Shown piece after piece: positions 7,238 to 16,023 of a stretch of DNA of 44,346 nucleotides. The stretch is from contig JBGYPP010000040.1 of assembly GCA_041838515.1 (NCBI GenBank), positions 1-44,346 of the forward strand, in the 5' to 3' direction. The DNA comes from JBGYPP01 sp041838515. GTDB lineage: Bacteria; Bacillota; Clostridia; Lachnospirales; Lachnospiraceae. The first letter of the stretch is position 1. Every line of letters begins with the position of its first letter. Made by a program: the position numbers and the translations under genes. Below the pieces are notes generated by a model that ran no database searches, was not told the DNA's origin, and worked only from the letters and a program-made list of their open reading frames with translations.

Positions 7238-10200
7238 GAAGCAGAGAAGAGATGGCATAGGCTGGAGTTGGCCGAATTTCAAACAGTAGAAGAGGGCAGG
7301 GCTTTGCTCTGCGATACGGACCGGCTGCGGATCTGCCCTCCCTTCGCCTCGGCCAAAGAGGCCGTCGAGGGCGTGTTCTGCCTGCGGGCGGAGGAGGCCG
7401 GCCGGTGTCTGTCCGGTGAGGTCTTTAGCCAGGACAGCCGTCTTCGCATTTTGGATGCGTTTTTTTCCGGGGAGGATGTGCAAATCCGTTACTCATATGC
7501 CAATCCCTGGTATGCCGAGGAGGCCCCCGTAGAGGGCAGTCTGGCCATAGTGTCCAATTTTGGGGAGTACCTGCTTCCCTTTACCATAGAGAGCGGCAGG
7601 AATCTGCTTGTGTCCAGCCAGGGTCCCATAGACAGCCTGGAGAAGCTGGTCTATTTGGCCAAGACCGATTGGGCGGAGGCAGTGCGCCTGTTCTTCCATC
7701 CGGCCATGGATGCGGCTCTTTTGGGCGCTGATAAGAGGGCCTATCTGCTCTACCGCGCGCTGTCCAGCGGCGCTTATAGGGAGAAATGGCACAAGGAACG
7801 CGCTTTTGAGGAATTTTTGCTGTCCTGCGGCCTAAAACAAAAGGTGGAGTATGTGACCGAGCGCAAGCAGATTTTCCTGGAAAATCCCCATGCCGGTGAA
7901 GAAATCATCGTGACGGTCATACGGAACGGCTGGGGATTTACCCGCCTGTGGGTGGCTGTAGAGGGAGATTTTATTTATACGCCCCAAGCCGTGCTGCACG
8001 ATGAGGATTTCATGGGCAATTATGCCTACCTCTATCTCTACCTGGACAAGGACCATCTCCAAAAGGGCAAAAATCTGGGGAGCCTGCGTATATACAACAG
8101 CTTTACCGACTTGGAGCTGCCCATACAGGTGCGCATGGCCTCCGTCCTGGAGAACTATGGGAAGAGGCAGAGGGAGAGGAACAAATGGATGGTGCAGCTG
8201 CTGGATGCCTACCAACAGTTCCGGCTGGGCCGCTTGGAGGCCAATCTGTGGCTAGATACTGCCCAAAATCTTTTGGACAGGATGGAAGTTTTGGCTAAAA
8301 CCAGCATAACCATCAGACTGTACCGCATACATTTGCTTATCAGCAAGGAGAATTACCGGGAGGCGGAGTGGCAGCTGGGGCAGTTGGAGGACGGCTTTGG
8401 CGAGAGGAAGCGCAAGCAGCCCCGTCTGGCGGCTTATGAGAGTTATTTGCGCACGCTGGTCTATCCCGAGGGCGGGTCTGATGGCGATTCTCTGCTCTAT
8501 GTGGAGAGGGTGCACGGCCTATACCCCTCGGATTGGCGGGTGGGCTGGTTATTGCTCTGCCTATCCTCCCAATATGCCCAGAAGAAGGCTAAGCGCTGGG
8601 CCTTTCTGGAGTCCCTGTGGCAGCAGGGCTGCATCAGCCCCCTGATCTATCTGGAGGCCTTTCTGGTATTGCTGGAGCAGCCCTCCCTGTTGGCCCGCTT
8701 GGGAGGGTTTGAGGAGCAGGTGCTGCGCTATGGCAGCAAAAGGCAGGCCATCAGCCGGGAATTGCTGGACGCGGTGATGGCGCTGATCGCTAGGGAGAAA
8801 TCCTATAGACCTCTGCTATTTGCGTTGATGGCCCAGGGTTTTTACGCCTATGGGGATGCGGGCATATTGCAGGATATCTGTTCTTATCTGATCAGAACTG
8901 AGCAATTTGGAGCCAAGGCTTTTGAGTGGTACAAAAAGGGCATAGAGTGGGGACTGAATCTGGCCAGGCTGTACGAGGCTTTTATGTACTCCCTGGATGT
9001 GCGGCAGGAACCAACCTTGCCTGCGGAAATATTGCCTTATTTTGCAAAGAATAATAGCCTTGACTATGAAAAAAACAGTTATTTATACGCATATATACTT
9101 AAAAATAGGGATGCTTTAGGGGAAATCTATGGCAAATACCAGAGCGCAATCTACCGCTTTGTGCTGCGGCAGGTGGTTCTGGGCCATATCAACAGAGATC
9201 TGGCCTATCTCTACAATGAGGTGCTCACCCCGGAGATGGTGGATTCCTCCAATGGAGCTGCGCTTTGCCGTATATATTTTACCCACAGGATCACCTGGAC
9301 CATGTCCGGCATAGTCAAAGTTTTGGTATGGCAGTCCGGAAATGGCCTGGAAAATGGCTATGGCGCAGGCAAGGGCTGGGCTGTGGTACCTATATATGGA
9401 GAGGATTCTCTGGTGGTGCTGGAGCATCAGGACGGCAGCCGTTTCGCCCACAGCAGCCGTTTTTCCGTGGAACAGATGATGCAGCCCGGCAAGCTGTTGC
9501 AGAGGGCGGCCTCCTTTGTGTCCGGAAATCTGTCCTTGGATATCTATCTCTGCGGATCGGGGCGGGGCTGGGCTAAGGTGTCCGGCGGCGGCCTGGAGAG
9601 GGCCATGCGGCTGGGCAGCCATCCGGCGGCAAAGGACTGGCTCAAGTCGGAAACCCGCATGAAGATAGCCGGATATTTGGACAGTAAGGGGCTTCACACC
9701 CTGCTGGAGGAGTACTTGGAGCGCATATCCCCTGGGGAGGTAGATGCCCAGGAGAGGCGGCGCTTTATGAGCCTGTCTGTCAAATTAGGGCGTTATGACA
9801 TGGCCTACCGTTGGCTGCAAAGCAGCGGCCCTTATGCCTTGGACAAAGACAGCTTGCACAAATTAACGGAATACAGATTAGAAATGGGCGATATGACAGA
9901 TACCGTCTATGAGGCGGCGCGGCTTTGCTTCCTCCATGGGCGGAAAAGTCCGATGCTTGCCGCCTGTCTGGGGCAGGAATTTGCGGGGGATAGCCTTTCC
10001 CTGGCCAAATTGTGGCATATGCTGGATGAATACGGCCAGGACAAGAGGGAATTGTCCGGCCGTCTGTTGGAGCAGATGGCGCACAGCGGGCGCATACTGC
10101 CGGAGGCCGGGGCCATATTCCGGGATTATATGGATGCTTGCACCGGCGGTGAGGAGGAAAAGGCTCTCTCGCTGGAATTGGGTCAGGAGAGGAGGATATT

Positions 10201-10858
10201 ATCCGCCTTTTTAGAAGCCTGGGCCAGGCAGGTGTACCGCCATGAGGAAGAGGGCGCAGCCGAGTTGCTGGCGGCTGTGCGGGATCTGCACCGGAGGGGA
10301 GAGATTTTGTGCGACATGGTCAAATTGGCTTTTTTGCGGCATTTCGCCCGGCACAATAATCTGTGCAGCCCTCCGGATGCGCTCTTGGTAAGGGAATTTT
10401 TGGAATTCTTTTTGCGGCGGGGCATCAGGCTGGGCTTTTTCCGCCGCCTGTCCATGTGTCCGGATCTGCTCTGGCATTTGGAGGATAGGGTGATGGCGGA
10501 GTGTTGGTCCTCCTCTGAGGAGGTGCAAATCCGCTACAGCATTTATGAGGGAGATGTCTCCGGGGAGGAGAGGGTGGAGAATATGACGCCCGTCTGCGGG
10601 GGGCTGTATTGTAAGGATTTCATCCTGTTCTTTGGGGAGAGGCTGGCCTACCGCATTTATGAGGGCCAGGGCAGGCTGGAGGGCATGGAGCAATGGCTGG
10701 GCGCAGCGGACCTGGTGCCCAGTAAAGAGGGAGCCATTTGCAGTATCAACGATATGTTAATAGGGGAGATGACTGGTGATGATGCCAAGAAGCTGGAGGG
10801 CCTGGAGGCCTATTTCCGGGGAGATTTCCTGGATAAGGAATTGTTTGCGTTGATGTGA
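7235..10858 (+). CDS. Very large helical-repeat protein of unknown function (DUF5717-like)
   Basis: A ~1207-aa soluble-looking protein with no signal peptide or clear membrane helix. The first ~110 residues look beta-rich (EVFSQDSRLRILDAFF, then IVSNFGEYLLPFTI), a second beta-rich stretch lies near 220-250, and much of 310-630 is TPR-like helical sequence (for example NYREAEWQLGQLE). A further beta-rich region follows near 690-740. Near the C-terminus EVQIRYSIYEG echoes DVQIRYSYANP of the N-terminus. From memory the layout resembles Lachnospiraceae family DUF5717; no biochemical role is known to me. It is first of four tightly packed genes of unknown function. Sequence length and order are seen; the family name is recollection. 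Confidence 0.8.
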   Translation: MEAEKRWHRLELAEFQTVEEGRALLCDTDRLRICPPFASAKEAVEGVFCLRAEEAGRCLSGEVFSQDSRLRILDAFFSGEDVQIRYSYANPWYAEEAPVEGSLAIVSNFGEYLLPFTIESGRNLLVSSQGPIDSLEKLVYLAKTDWAEAVRLFFHPAMDAALLGADKRAYLLYRALSSGAYREKWHKERAFEEFLLSCGLKQKVEYVTERKQIFLENPHAGEEIIVTVIRNGWGFTRLWVAVEGDFIYTPQAVLHDEDFMGNYAYLYLYLDKDHLQKGKNLGSLRIYNSFTDLELPIQVRMASVLENYGKRQRERNKWMVQLLDAYQQFRLGRLEANLWLDTAQNLLDRMEVLAKTSITIRLYRIHLLISKENYREAEWQLGQLEDGFGERKRKQPRLAAYESYLRTLVYPEGGSDGDSLLYVERVHGLYPSDWRVGWLLLCLSSQYAQKKAKRWAFLESLWQQGCISPLIYLEAFLVLLEQPSLLARLGGFEEQVLRYGSKRQAISRELLDAVMALIAREKSYRPLLFALMAQGFYAYGDAGILQDICSYLIRTEQFGAKAFEWYKKGIEWGLNLARLYEAFMYSLDVRQEPTLPAEILPYFAKNNSLDYEKNSYLYAYILKNRDALGEIYGKYQSAIYRFVLRQVVLGHINRDLAYLYNEVLTPEMVDSSNGAALCRIYFTHRITWTMSGIVKVLVWQSGNGLENGYGAGKGWAVVPIYGEDSLVVLEHQDGSRFAHSSRFSVEQMMQPGKLLQRAASFVSGNLSLDIYLCGSGRGWAKVSGGGLERAMRLGSHPAAKDWLKSETRMKIAGYLDSKGLHTLLEEYLERISPGEVDAQERRRFMSLSVKLGRYDMAYRWLQSSGPYALDKDSLHKLTEYRLEMGDMTDTVYEAARLCFLHGRKSPMLAACLGQEFAGDSLSLAKLWHMLDEYGQDKRELSGRLLEQMAHSGRILPEAGAIFRDYMDACTGGEEEKALSLELGQERRILSAFLEAWARQVYRHEEEGAAELLAAVRDLHRRGEILCDMVKLAFLRHFARHNNLCSPPDALLVREFLEFFLRRGIRLGFFRRLSMCPDLLWHLEDRVMAECWSSSEEVQIRYSIYEGDVSGEERVENMTPVCGGLYCKDFILFFGERLAYRIYEGQGRLEGMEQWLGAADLVPSKEGAICSINDMLIGEMTGDDAKKLEGLEAYFRGDFLDKELFALM

Positions 10859-10874
10859 GGAGGTGGAGTTCTTG
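10857..10874 (+). promoter_or_regulatory. SD sequence that sets a second TTG start
   Basis: GAGGAGG (10857-10863) overlaps the preceding stop codon and lies 8 nt before TTG at 10872. A GTG at 10863 is in frame but falls inside the SD itself, so it is an unlikely initiator. Confidence 0.65.
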
Positions 10875-12197
10875 CTGTTCGGCTCAGTAGGAGAAAAATT
10901 TGTCGTGGGCGTGGATCTGGGAGGACGGGGCACTCAGGTATCCTATATGCCCCTGGGCGGGCAGGAGGCCAGCACCTATTCCCAGAGGGCGGGCGTCGAG
11001 GATTTCTTGATACCCAATGCGTTGTGCAAACGGCGGGGCGCCGGCCAATGGTATGTGGGCCGTGATGCCCTGCGGGTATACGAAACGGGAGAGGGAGATT
11101 TGGTAGAGGGTATTTTGGCCAAGGCCGAGAGCGGGGAGGAGGTGGAGCTGGACGGTCAGATATTTGCCGCCCAGGATTTGCTGACTCTCTTTCTGCGTAG
11201 GGTACTGACCCAGGTGCCGGCCCTGCGTTCCCTTTCTAAGATCGCCGGCATTACGGTGACCGGCCGGGAGCTGGAAAAGGAGGCCCGGGCGGTTATCTAC
11301 CGCTCCCTGGAGGATTTAAAGCTGTCCACAAAATATATACAGGTGTCCAGTTATGGGGAGTGCACCTGTCAATACACCATACATCAGCCTCCGGCGCTTT
11401 GGAAGGACAAGGTGTTCCTGCTGGATTATGTCCATGACCAGATAGGTGCCTGGGTGGTGGAGCTGGGTACAGGGGAGAAGCCGGTGGTGATGACATTGAC
11501 CGGACGTATGTATCCTTTTTTTGCCATGGAACATATGCCTCAGAGTCAGGCTCTCCAAAAGGAGCGCTACCATACTATGGACATGGCTCTGTTGGCCATA
11601 TCCCGGGATTTTTTGGATAAGGATACATTCTCTGCTGTCTATCTGGTGGGGGAGGAATTTGACGAAGCCTGGATGAAGGAGAGCGGACCCTACCTGTGCG
11701 CCCAGGGGCGGCAGGTGCTGATGGGAGTAAATCTTTGCAGCAAGGGAGCCGTGTTGGCCATGAACAGCCGCATACGCAAGGATGCGCTGTTCCAGGATTA
11801 CATCTATTTGGGCAGGCAGAAGCTCAAGCTGCACATAGGCGCCAGGCTGACGGTGCGGGGGCAGGATCAGTATGTGCCGTTATTGGATGCGGGCATGAAC
11901 TGGCCCGAAGCTGTGGGCATAGTCGAACTCTATCCTGAGGAGGATGGGCGCATAGAGCTGATTTGCCGCCCGGTACTGGGAGGGGAGGAAACCTCTATCT
12001 TCCTGCATCCCGAGGGCTTTCCGCCCGGGGAGAGGCGGCTGGGCCTTAGGCTGTGGATGAGCAGCCAGTCTGTGCTGGCTGTGGAAATAACAGATCTGGG
12101 CTTTGGGGAGCTGGCCCCCTCCACCCGGCATAAATGGACCAGGGAAATTTTGCTAAACGGCATACTGGGCGCCTTGGACGGGGCGCAGACGGCATAG
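10872..12197 (+). CDS. Actin/Hsp70-fold protein of unknown function (DUF5716-like)
   Basis: A 441-aa protein (TTG start). Its N-terminus, VVGVDLGGRGTQVSYM, matches the phosphate-1 loop pattern of the actin/Hsp70/FtsA ATPase superfamily (D-x-G-x3-T). VFLLDYVHDQIGAWVVEL near 180 may be the phosphate-2 strand, and VYLVGEEFDEAWM near 260 resembles the adenosine-motif region; both are less canonical than in DnaK or FtsA, so ATP hydrolysis is uncertain. Other conserved-looking stretches are GMNLCSKGAVLAMN-like sequence and a beta-rich C-terminus. It starts 13 nt after the giant protein, implying co-translation and possibly a shared complex. Confidence 0.8.
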   Translation: MLFGSVGEKFVVGVDLGGRGTQVSYMPLGGQEASTYSQRAGVEDFLIPNALCKRRGAGQWYVGRDALRVYETGEGDLVEGILAKAESGEEVELDGQIFAAQDLLTLFLRRVLTQVPALRSLSKIAGITVTGRELEKEARAVIYRSLEDLKLSTKYIQVSSYGECTCQYTIHQPPALWKDKVFLLDYVHDQIGAWVVELGTGEKPVVMTLTGRMYPFFAMEHMPQSQALQKERYHTMDMALLAISRDFLDKDTFSAVYLVGEEFDEAWMKESGPYLCAQGRQVLMGVNLCSKGAVLAMNSRIRKDALFQDYIYLGRQKLKLHIGARLTVRGQDQYVPLLDAGMNWPEAVGIVELYPEEDGRIELICRPVLGGEETSIFLHPEGFPPGERRLGLRLWMSSQSVLAVEITDLGFGELAPSTRHKWTREILLNGILGALDGAQTA

Positions 12198-12205
12198 GAG
12201 GCGCC

Positions 12206-13102
12206 ATGGGAGCGAGGCTGAGCGTGGGAGCGTATGCCCAAACTCCATATTTCTTAGCGGAGTTAAAGCAGAATATATATTGTATAGAAGAATTGTGCTA
12301 CTGTATACGCAATAATGTTTTTTTGGTTTCCGAGGAGGTCTTGGAGGAACCCTTGGCAAATTGGCTGGCCGAGGAGTGTCTGCTGGCCGAGCTGTCTGAG
12401 GATTTGCTGACATTGTCAAAAAAATATCAAAAACATCGGCAAAAGAGGGAGTCCAAGGAGGCCGGCAGGGAATTGGCAGCCATGGCCATGAGCCTGATTA
12501 TGGAATTTGCCAGTTTTTACGACAGGGAAACCGTGTACAGCACCATACGGCTCTACAGGGAGGGATCTCCCCGGGAGTTGTATGAGCAGCAGGCCAGGCG
12601 GCTTAGGCAGCTGCTCTGGGAGGGGCATTGGCTGGCGGCTAAGACCGGCCTGCGCGCCCTGCTGGATAGGCTGGAGGAGCTGCAGTCCAGGGAGGGGGGA
12701 GAGGATCTGTCCGGCCTCAAGGCAGCGCTGTGGCACAATCAAGCTGTGGCCTTGATACGGCTGGGCAGGTACAGCCAGGCAGCCCTGTGTTTTGAAAAGG
12801 CCTATAGCCTGGACGGCAATGAGGACAGCCTGGAGGCTTATCTGGCCTCCCGCCGCAGGCAGATGCCCCAGCAGGAGTATTTGGACTGGCTGGGGGGTCA
12901 GCCCCAACTGCAGGAGCCGGCGGCCAGGCTGGAGCACAGGCTGGCCAAGGCCAGGGAGGATTGGCAGGGGAGTTATAAAAAGAAAACCCTGGACCACCTG
13001 AGGGAGTTGCGCAAGGAGGGGAGGCCCGGGGAGGCCTGGGAGCAGGAGAGGGTTATGCTGCGGCAGATCAAGGAGGGCTGCCGGGAGGCCCTGTCCAGAT
13101 AG
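12206..13102 (+). CDS. TPR-containing protein of unknown function
   Basis: A 298-aa soluble protein. The ATG at 12206 has TAGGAGG 5 nt upstream and places the recognisable N-terminal block YAQTPYFLAELKQNIYCIEE near the start; from memory such blocks open small proteins found beside DUF5716 genes in Lachnospiraceae. The middle is helical and charged. A TPR-like unit (NQAVALIRLGRYSQAALCFE, then KAYSLDG) lies near 175-205. It begins 8 nt after the actin-fold gene. TPRs suggest a scaffold or adaptor; that role is inference. Confidence 0.8.
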   Translation: MGARLSVGAYAQTPYFLAELKQNIYCIEELCYCIRNNVFLVSEEVLEEPLANWLAEECLLAELSEDLLTLSKKYQKHRQKRESKEAGRELAAMAMSLIMEFASFYDRETVYSTIRLYREGSPRELYEQQARRLRQLLWEGHWLAAKTGLRALLDRLEELQSREGGEDLSGLKAALWHNQAVALIRLGRYSQAALCFEKAYSLDGNEDSLEAYLASRRRQMPQQEYLDWLGGQPQLQEPAARLEHRLAKAREDWQGSYKKKTLDHLRELRKEGRPGEAWEQERVMLRQIKEGCREALSR

Positions 13103-13120
13103 GGGGGAATAGGAGGCTGT

Positions 13121-14296
13121 ATGGCTTTTTGGTCATCATGGTTCCAAAAAGGCGGGGGAGATGCGGAGGCGGCCCCCTGGGAAGAGATAGAGTACGACAG
13201 GGATAAAATCAATTTTCACGACACGGCCCAGAGGGATTATTTTGTGGGCGGCTGTCTGGAGCAGATAGATGAGGCGGAGAGGGAGTTGGGCATATTGGCC
13301 GGGGAATATGCCCTGGTCAGCCGGGTGCTCAGGGATACCGAGGAGATAGAGAGCCTGCCCAAGGGGGATAGGCAGAAGCTCTCCCAGATGGCCCAGTCCC
13401 TGGCAGCCCTGGAGAGGGAGAGAGAGTCCTATAGGAAGAAGGACAGGAAGCCCATGCCGGATGCGCTGTATGAGGCCATGGACAGTATGGAGGACTCCAT
13501 ACCGGAGGCCATCAGCAGGATGGAGGAAACAGAGAAATACCATCTGTTGGTCAAAAAGGATCTAAAGAGGCTGGACGGGGAGAGGTCGGCCTTTGCCTAC
13601 CGGAGGGAGGAACTGGAGAGGCTGATGGCCAATATGCGGGGGCTGTCCATCATTTTTCTGGGAGCGCTCTTCCTGGCGCTGATACTGCTGTTGCTCTTGC
13701 AGATGGGCTGGCAGATGGAGGTGCATTTGGCCTATGTGCCGGTGGTGGCCGTGGCCGCCGCCGTGGTGTTGTTTTCCTCCCTGCGTTTTTTTGCCGCCGG
13801 CCGGGAGCTGGATACGCTGGGCAGGGATTGGGCCAGGCTGGTGGCCGTGCAAAACAAGGTCAAGATACGCTATGTCAACAATGTGCATTTGCTGGATTAT
13901 CTCTATTTAAAATACAAGACGGACAGCAGCGCCAGACTAAAAAAACATTGGAAATGGTATCAGCGGGAAAAGGAGGAGAGGCGCCAATTCCTGGAGGCCG
14001 GGGCAAAATCGGCCTATTATAGGAAACAGATTGTAGAATTATTATCAAAATACCGCATTGAGAGTCCGGCAAAATGGCTGGACAGGCTGCCGGCCCTGCT
14101 GGACAAGCGGGAGATGGTGGAGATACGCCACGGTCTGGTGGAGAGACGCCAGGCCCTGCGCAAGCAGGTGGAGTATAATCAAAAGCTGGCCAGGACGGCC
14201 AGGAGGGAGCTGGAGGGCGTGATTTTGCAATACCCGGCCTACAGGGAGGAGTTGTTGCGGGCCTGCGGGGGCAGGCTGGAGGAGAAGGATCCTTAG
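13121..14296 (+). CDS. Two-helix membrane protein with long coiled coils
   Basis: A 391-aa protein. The N-terminal ~170 residues are charged and helical. Two membrane helices follow at about 173-196 and 202-224 (LSIIFLGALFLALILLLLLQ, then VPVVAVAAAVVLFSSL), separated by a short loop. The C-terminal ~165 residues are again charged coiled-coil-like. Both ends should therefore be on the same, probably cytoplasmic, side. It ends the four-gene set and is the only member with membrane helices, so it may anchor the others. No family recognised. Confidence 0.8.
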   Translation: MAFWSSWFQKGGGDAEAAPWEEIEYDRDKINFHDTAQRDYFVGGCLEQIDEAERELGILAGEYALVSRVLRDTEEIESLPKGDRQKLSQMAQSLAALERERESYRKKDRKPMPDALYEAMDSMEDSIPEAISRMEETEKYHLLVKKDLKRLDGERSAFAYRREELERLMANMRGLSIIFLGALFLALILLLLLQMGWQMEVHLAYVPVVAVAAAVVLFSSLRFFAAGRELDTLGRDWARLVAVQNKVKIRYVNNVHLLDYLYLKYKTDSSARLKKHWKWYQREKEERRQFLEAGAKSAYYRKQIVELLSKYRIESPAKWLDRLPALLDKREMVEIRHGLVERRQALRKQVEYNQKLARTARRELEGVILQYPAYREELLRACGGRLEEKDP

Positions 14297-14309
14297 AGAG
14301 AGGGGGGGA

Positions 14310-14331
14310 CTATACCCCTGCCGGGGTGTAG
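14310..14331 (+). other. Hairpin after the unknown four-gene cluster
   Basis: CTATACCCC (14310-14318) pairs with GGGGTGTAG (14323-14331) around a TGCC loop. A G-rich, not T-rich, tract follows, so it is not a standard intrinsic terminator, but it may protect the mRNA 3' end. Confidence 0.5.
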
Positions 14332-14361
14332 GGGAGGGGGGAGGCAAGACCCAGGCAAGCT

Positions 14362-14598
14362 TTATAACAGCTTATTCTGGCCGGCAGATGCCTTATCACG
14401 GGTCACGTGACCGTTATACAAGGTAACTGAGCCATGTGCGATTTCATTCGAGACGGTGCTCGGTGAGCAGCCGATCTCTCGGGCAATGGCCCGGATTGCA
14501 TAGTTGTCTTTAAGACGAATCTGAATAAGAACTCTGTTCTCGTATGAAAGATGTTTACCTTTCACATGGGAAGATGTGGTAGAATAAGAGTTGTCCAT
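14362..14598 (-). pseudogene. IS30-family transposase fragment (N-terminus only)
   Basis: Seventy-eight residues on the minus strand match the N-terminal helix-turn-helix of IS30 transposases: HLSYENRVLIQIRLKDNYAI, then AIAREIGCSPSTVSNEI. The start at 14598 has CTGGAG about 9 nt upstream on that strand. A full IS30 transposase is about 320-350 aa with a DDE core; here the frame stops at 14362 and no DDE part follows. Upstream (minus strand) the sequence AATGAAGTTGGACA at about 14680-14696 resembles an IS30-type terminal repeat. This is a decayed or truncated element, not mobile on its own. Confidence 0.8.
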
Positions 14599-14647
14599 GG
14601 TAGCGATTCTCCAGTAGAAAGTTTGTTGTGGTGACTTACATTCTACC

Positions 14648-14672
14648 AAAGATCCTGCCAAGGATCTTTTTA
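14648..14672 (+). terminator. Stem-loop within the IS30 remnant, terminator-like on the + strand
   Basis: AAAGATCCT (14648-14656) and AGGATCTTT (14661-14669) form a perfect nine-base stem around GCCA, followed by TTTATT-like sequence. Elements of this family often carry such a stem-loop near the end that limits read-in transcription; here it would stop + strand transcripts from the upstream cluster. Confidence 0.65.
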
Positions 14673-14734
14673 TTATTCAGATGTCCAACTTCATTTTACA
14701 ATCGGCATCCAGAAAAAAAAACAAAAAGTTTTTC

Positions 14735-14772
14735 AAAAAACCCTTGACAGGGTTTTTTTATTATGCTAACAT
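14735..14772 (+). promoter_or_regulatory. Promoter of the amino acid transporter overlapping a hairpin
   Basis: TTGACA (14744-14749), 17-bp spacer, then TAACAT (14767-14772) preceded by TG two bases upstream (extended -10). The -35 lies inside a perfect stem-loop, AAAAAACCCT (14735-14744) and AGGGTTTTTT (14749-14758), which looks like an intrinsic terminator for upstream transcripts. A small dyad, GCTAA-CGAT-TTAGC (14781-14794), lies just past the predicted start and could be an operator. Confidence 0.65.
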
Positions 14773-14814
14773 CTCACTATGCTAACGATTTAGCAAGATA
14801 AAGTAAAACAAAAA

Positions 14815-15020
14815 GCAAGACAAAGAGCAAGACAAAGAGCAAGACAAAGGGCAAGACAAAAAGCAAGACAATGTAGGGCAAAGGCAGGAGAAAAAGCCCG
14901 GCAGAAGCAACCCAACAGCAATGCAGAAGCAAAGCAACAGAGCGGCAGAGTAACAGAACAACAGAGCAACAGAGTAACAGAGCAACAGGGCAGCAAAGCA
15001 ACAGAGCAGCAGTGAAACAG
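14815..15020. repeat. Short tandem repeats in the ABC transporter 5' leader
   Basis: Two arrays lie between promoter and gene. The first has about five 12-bp units GCAAGACAAAGA at 14815-14871. The second, about 14932-15020, is a run of imperfect 8-bp units like AGCAACAG/AGTAACAG. The leader RNA is A/G/C-rich and almost free of U, so likely unstructured. Just before the gene a small stem (CCTGGGG with CCCC and CAGG) and a CCGC/GCGG stem precede the SD GAGAGGAGG. Cys/Leu-rich frames on the other strand are by-products of the repeats. Confidence 0.8.
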
Positions 15021-15109
15021 CGCAACCCAGACCCTGGGGAAAAGCCCCTGTCAGGGAGAGGCAGAGGTCAAGGGATGGGAGATACCGCCGCAGGCGGAGA
15101 GGAGGCATT

Positions 15110-15982
15110 ATGAAGAACAGGAAATGGGTGGCAGGATTGTTGGTTTTGGCTATGAGCGGCGCCTTGTTGGCCGGCTGCGGACAAACGGCGGCTTCCACAG
15201 AGCAGTCTGCCGGCACAGTGGCAGCGGAGTCTGCGGCAACAGAAACGGCTGTGGCCACGGAAAATGCTGCCGGGGAGAGGACCAAATTGACCGTAGGCTT
15301 TGATGCGGAATTTCCCCCCTATGGCTACAGGGATGAGAGCGGCGAGTATGTGGGCTTTGACCTGGATCTGGCCCAGGAGGTCTGCAACCGCAGGGGCTGG
15401 GAGCTGGTAAAGCAGCCCATAGACTGGGATGCCAAGGATATGGAACTCTCCAGCGGATCTGTGGATTGTATATGGAATGGATTTACCATCAACGGCCGTG
15501 AGGACAAGTATACCTGGTCCGTGCCTTATGTGGACAACTCCCAGGTGTTTGTGGTGGCAGCTGACTCCGGCATAACGGATAAGGCCGGCCTGGCAGGCAA
15601 GGCCGTGGCCGTGCAAAAGGATTCTTCCGCCCTGGCCGCTTTGAATGACGAGGAAAACGCTGGTCTGGCCGCCTCCTTTGCCTCCTTGACCGAGTATGGA
15701 GATTACAATGTGGCCTTTATGGATCTGGAGCAGGGGGCTGTGGATGCCGTGGCCATAGACATAGGCGTGGCCAATTACCAGATACAGAGCCGTGGCGCAG
15801 ACAAATTTGTCATCCTGGAGGAGCAGTTGGCCACGGAGCAGTATGGCGTGGGATTCCTCCTGGGCAATGAGGAACTAAGGGATCAGGTACAGGAAACCCT
15901 GCTGGAGATGGAGGCGGACGGCACTTTTATGGAGATAGCCAAGACCTGGGGTCTGGAGGCGGCTGTAAGCCTTGGCAAGTAA
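15110..15982 (+). CDS. Polar amino acid ABC transporter, substrate-binding lipoprotein
   Basis: A 290-aa extracellular lipoprotein of the SBP_bac_3 family. The signal peptide ends in lipobox LLAGC (Cys23 would be lipidated). An Ala/Thr/Glu-rich linker (24-60) is followed by the ligand-binding fold: LTVGFDAEFPPYGYRDESGE, then VGFDLDLAQEVCNRRGWE, WDAKDMELSSGSVDCIWNG and a RxxxYTWSVPY block. The pattern resembles cystine/glutamine/arginine binders; exact ligand is not determinable here. Permease and ATPase genes follow. Confidence 0.93.
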   Translation: MKNRKWVAGLLVLAMSGALLAGCGQTAASTEQSAGTVAAESAATETAVATENAAGERTKLTVGFDAEFPPYGYRDESGEYVGFDLDLAQEVCNRRGWELVKQPIDWDAKDMELSSGSVDCIWNGFTINGREDKYTWSVPYVDNSQVFVVAADSGITDKAGLAGKAVAVQKDSSALAALNDEENAGLAASFASLTEYGDYNVAFMDLEQGAVDAVAIDIGVANYQIQSRGADKFVILEEQLATEQYGVGFLLGNEELRDQVQETLLEMEADGTFMEIAKTWGLEAAVSLGK

Positions 15983-16023
15983 GCCGTCTTGCGATATAGT
16001 AATTGCATAAAAGATAGACTGCC

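Noticed and set aside
14362..14703. Intact IS30 insertion sequence
   Set aside because: Only ~78 codons remain and neither the DDE domain nor a second terminal repeat is present.
14777..15285. Cys/Leu-rich minus-strand frames resembling small secreted repeat peptides
   Set aside because: They are translations of the 8- and 12-bp repeats in the transporter leader, occur in several frames at once, and lack a ribosome site.
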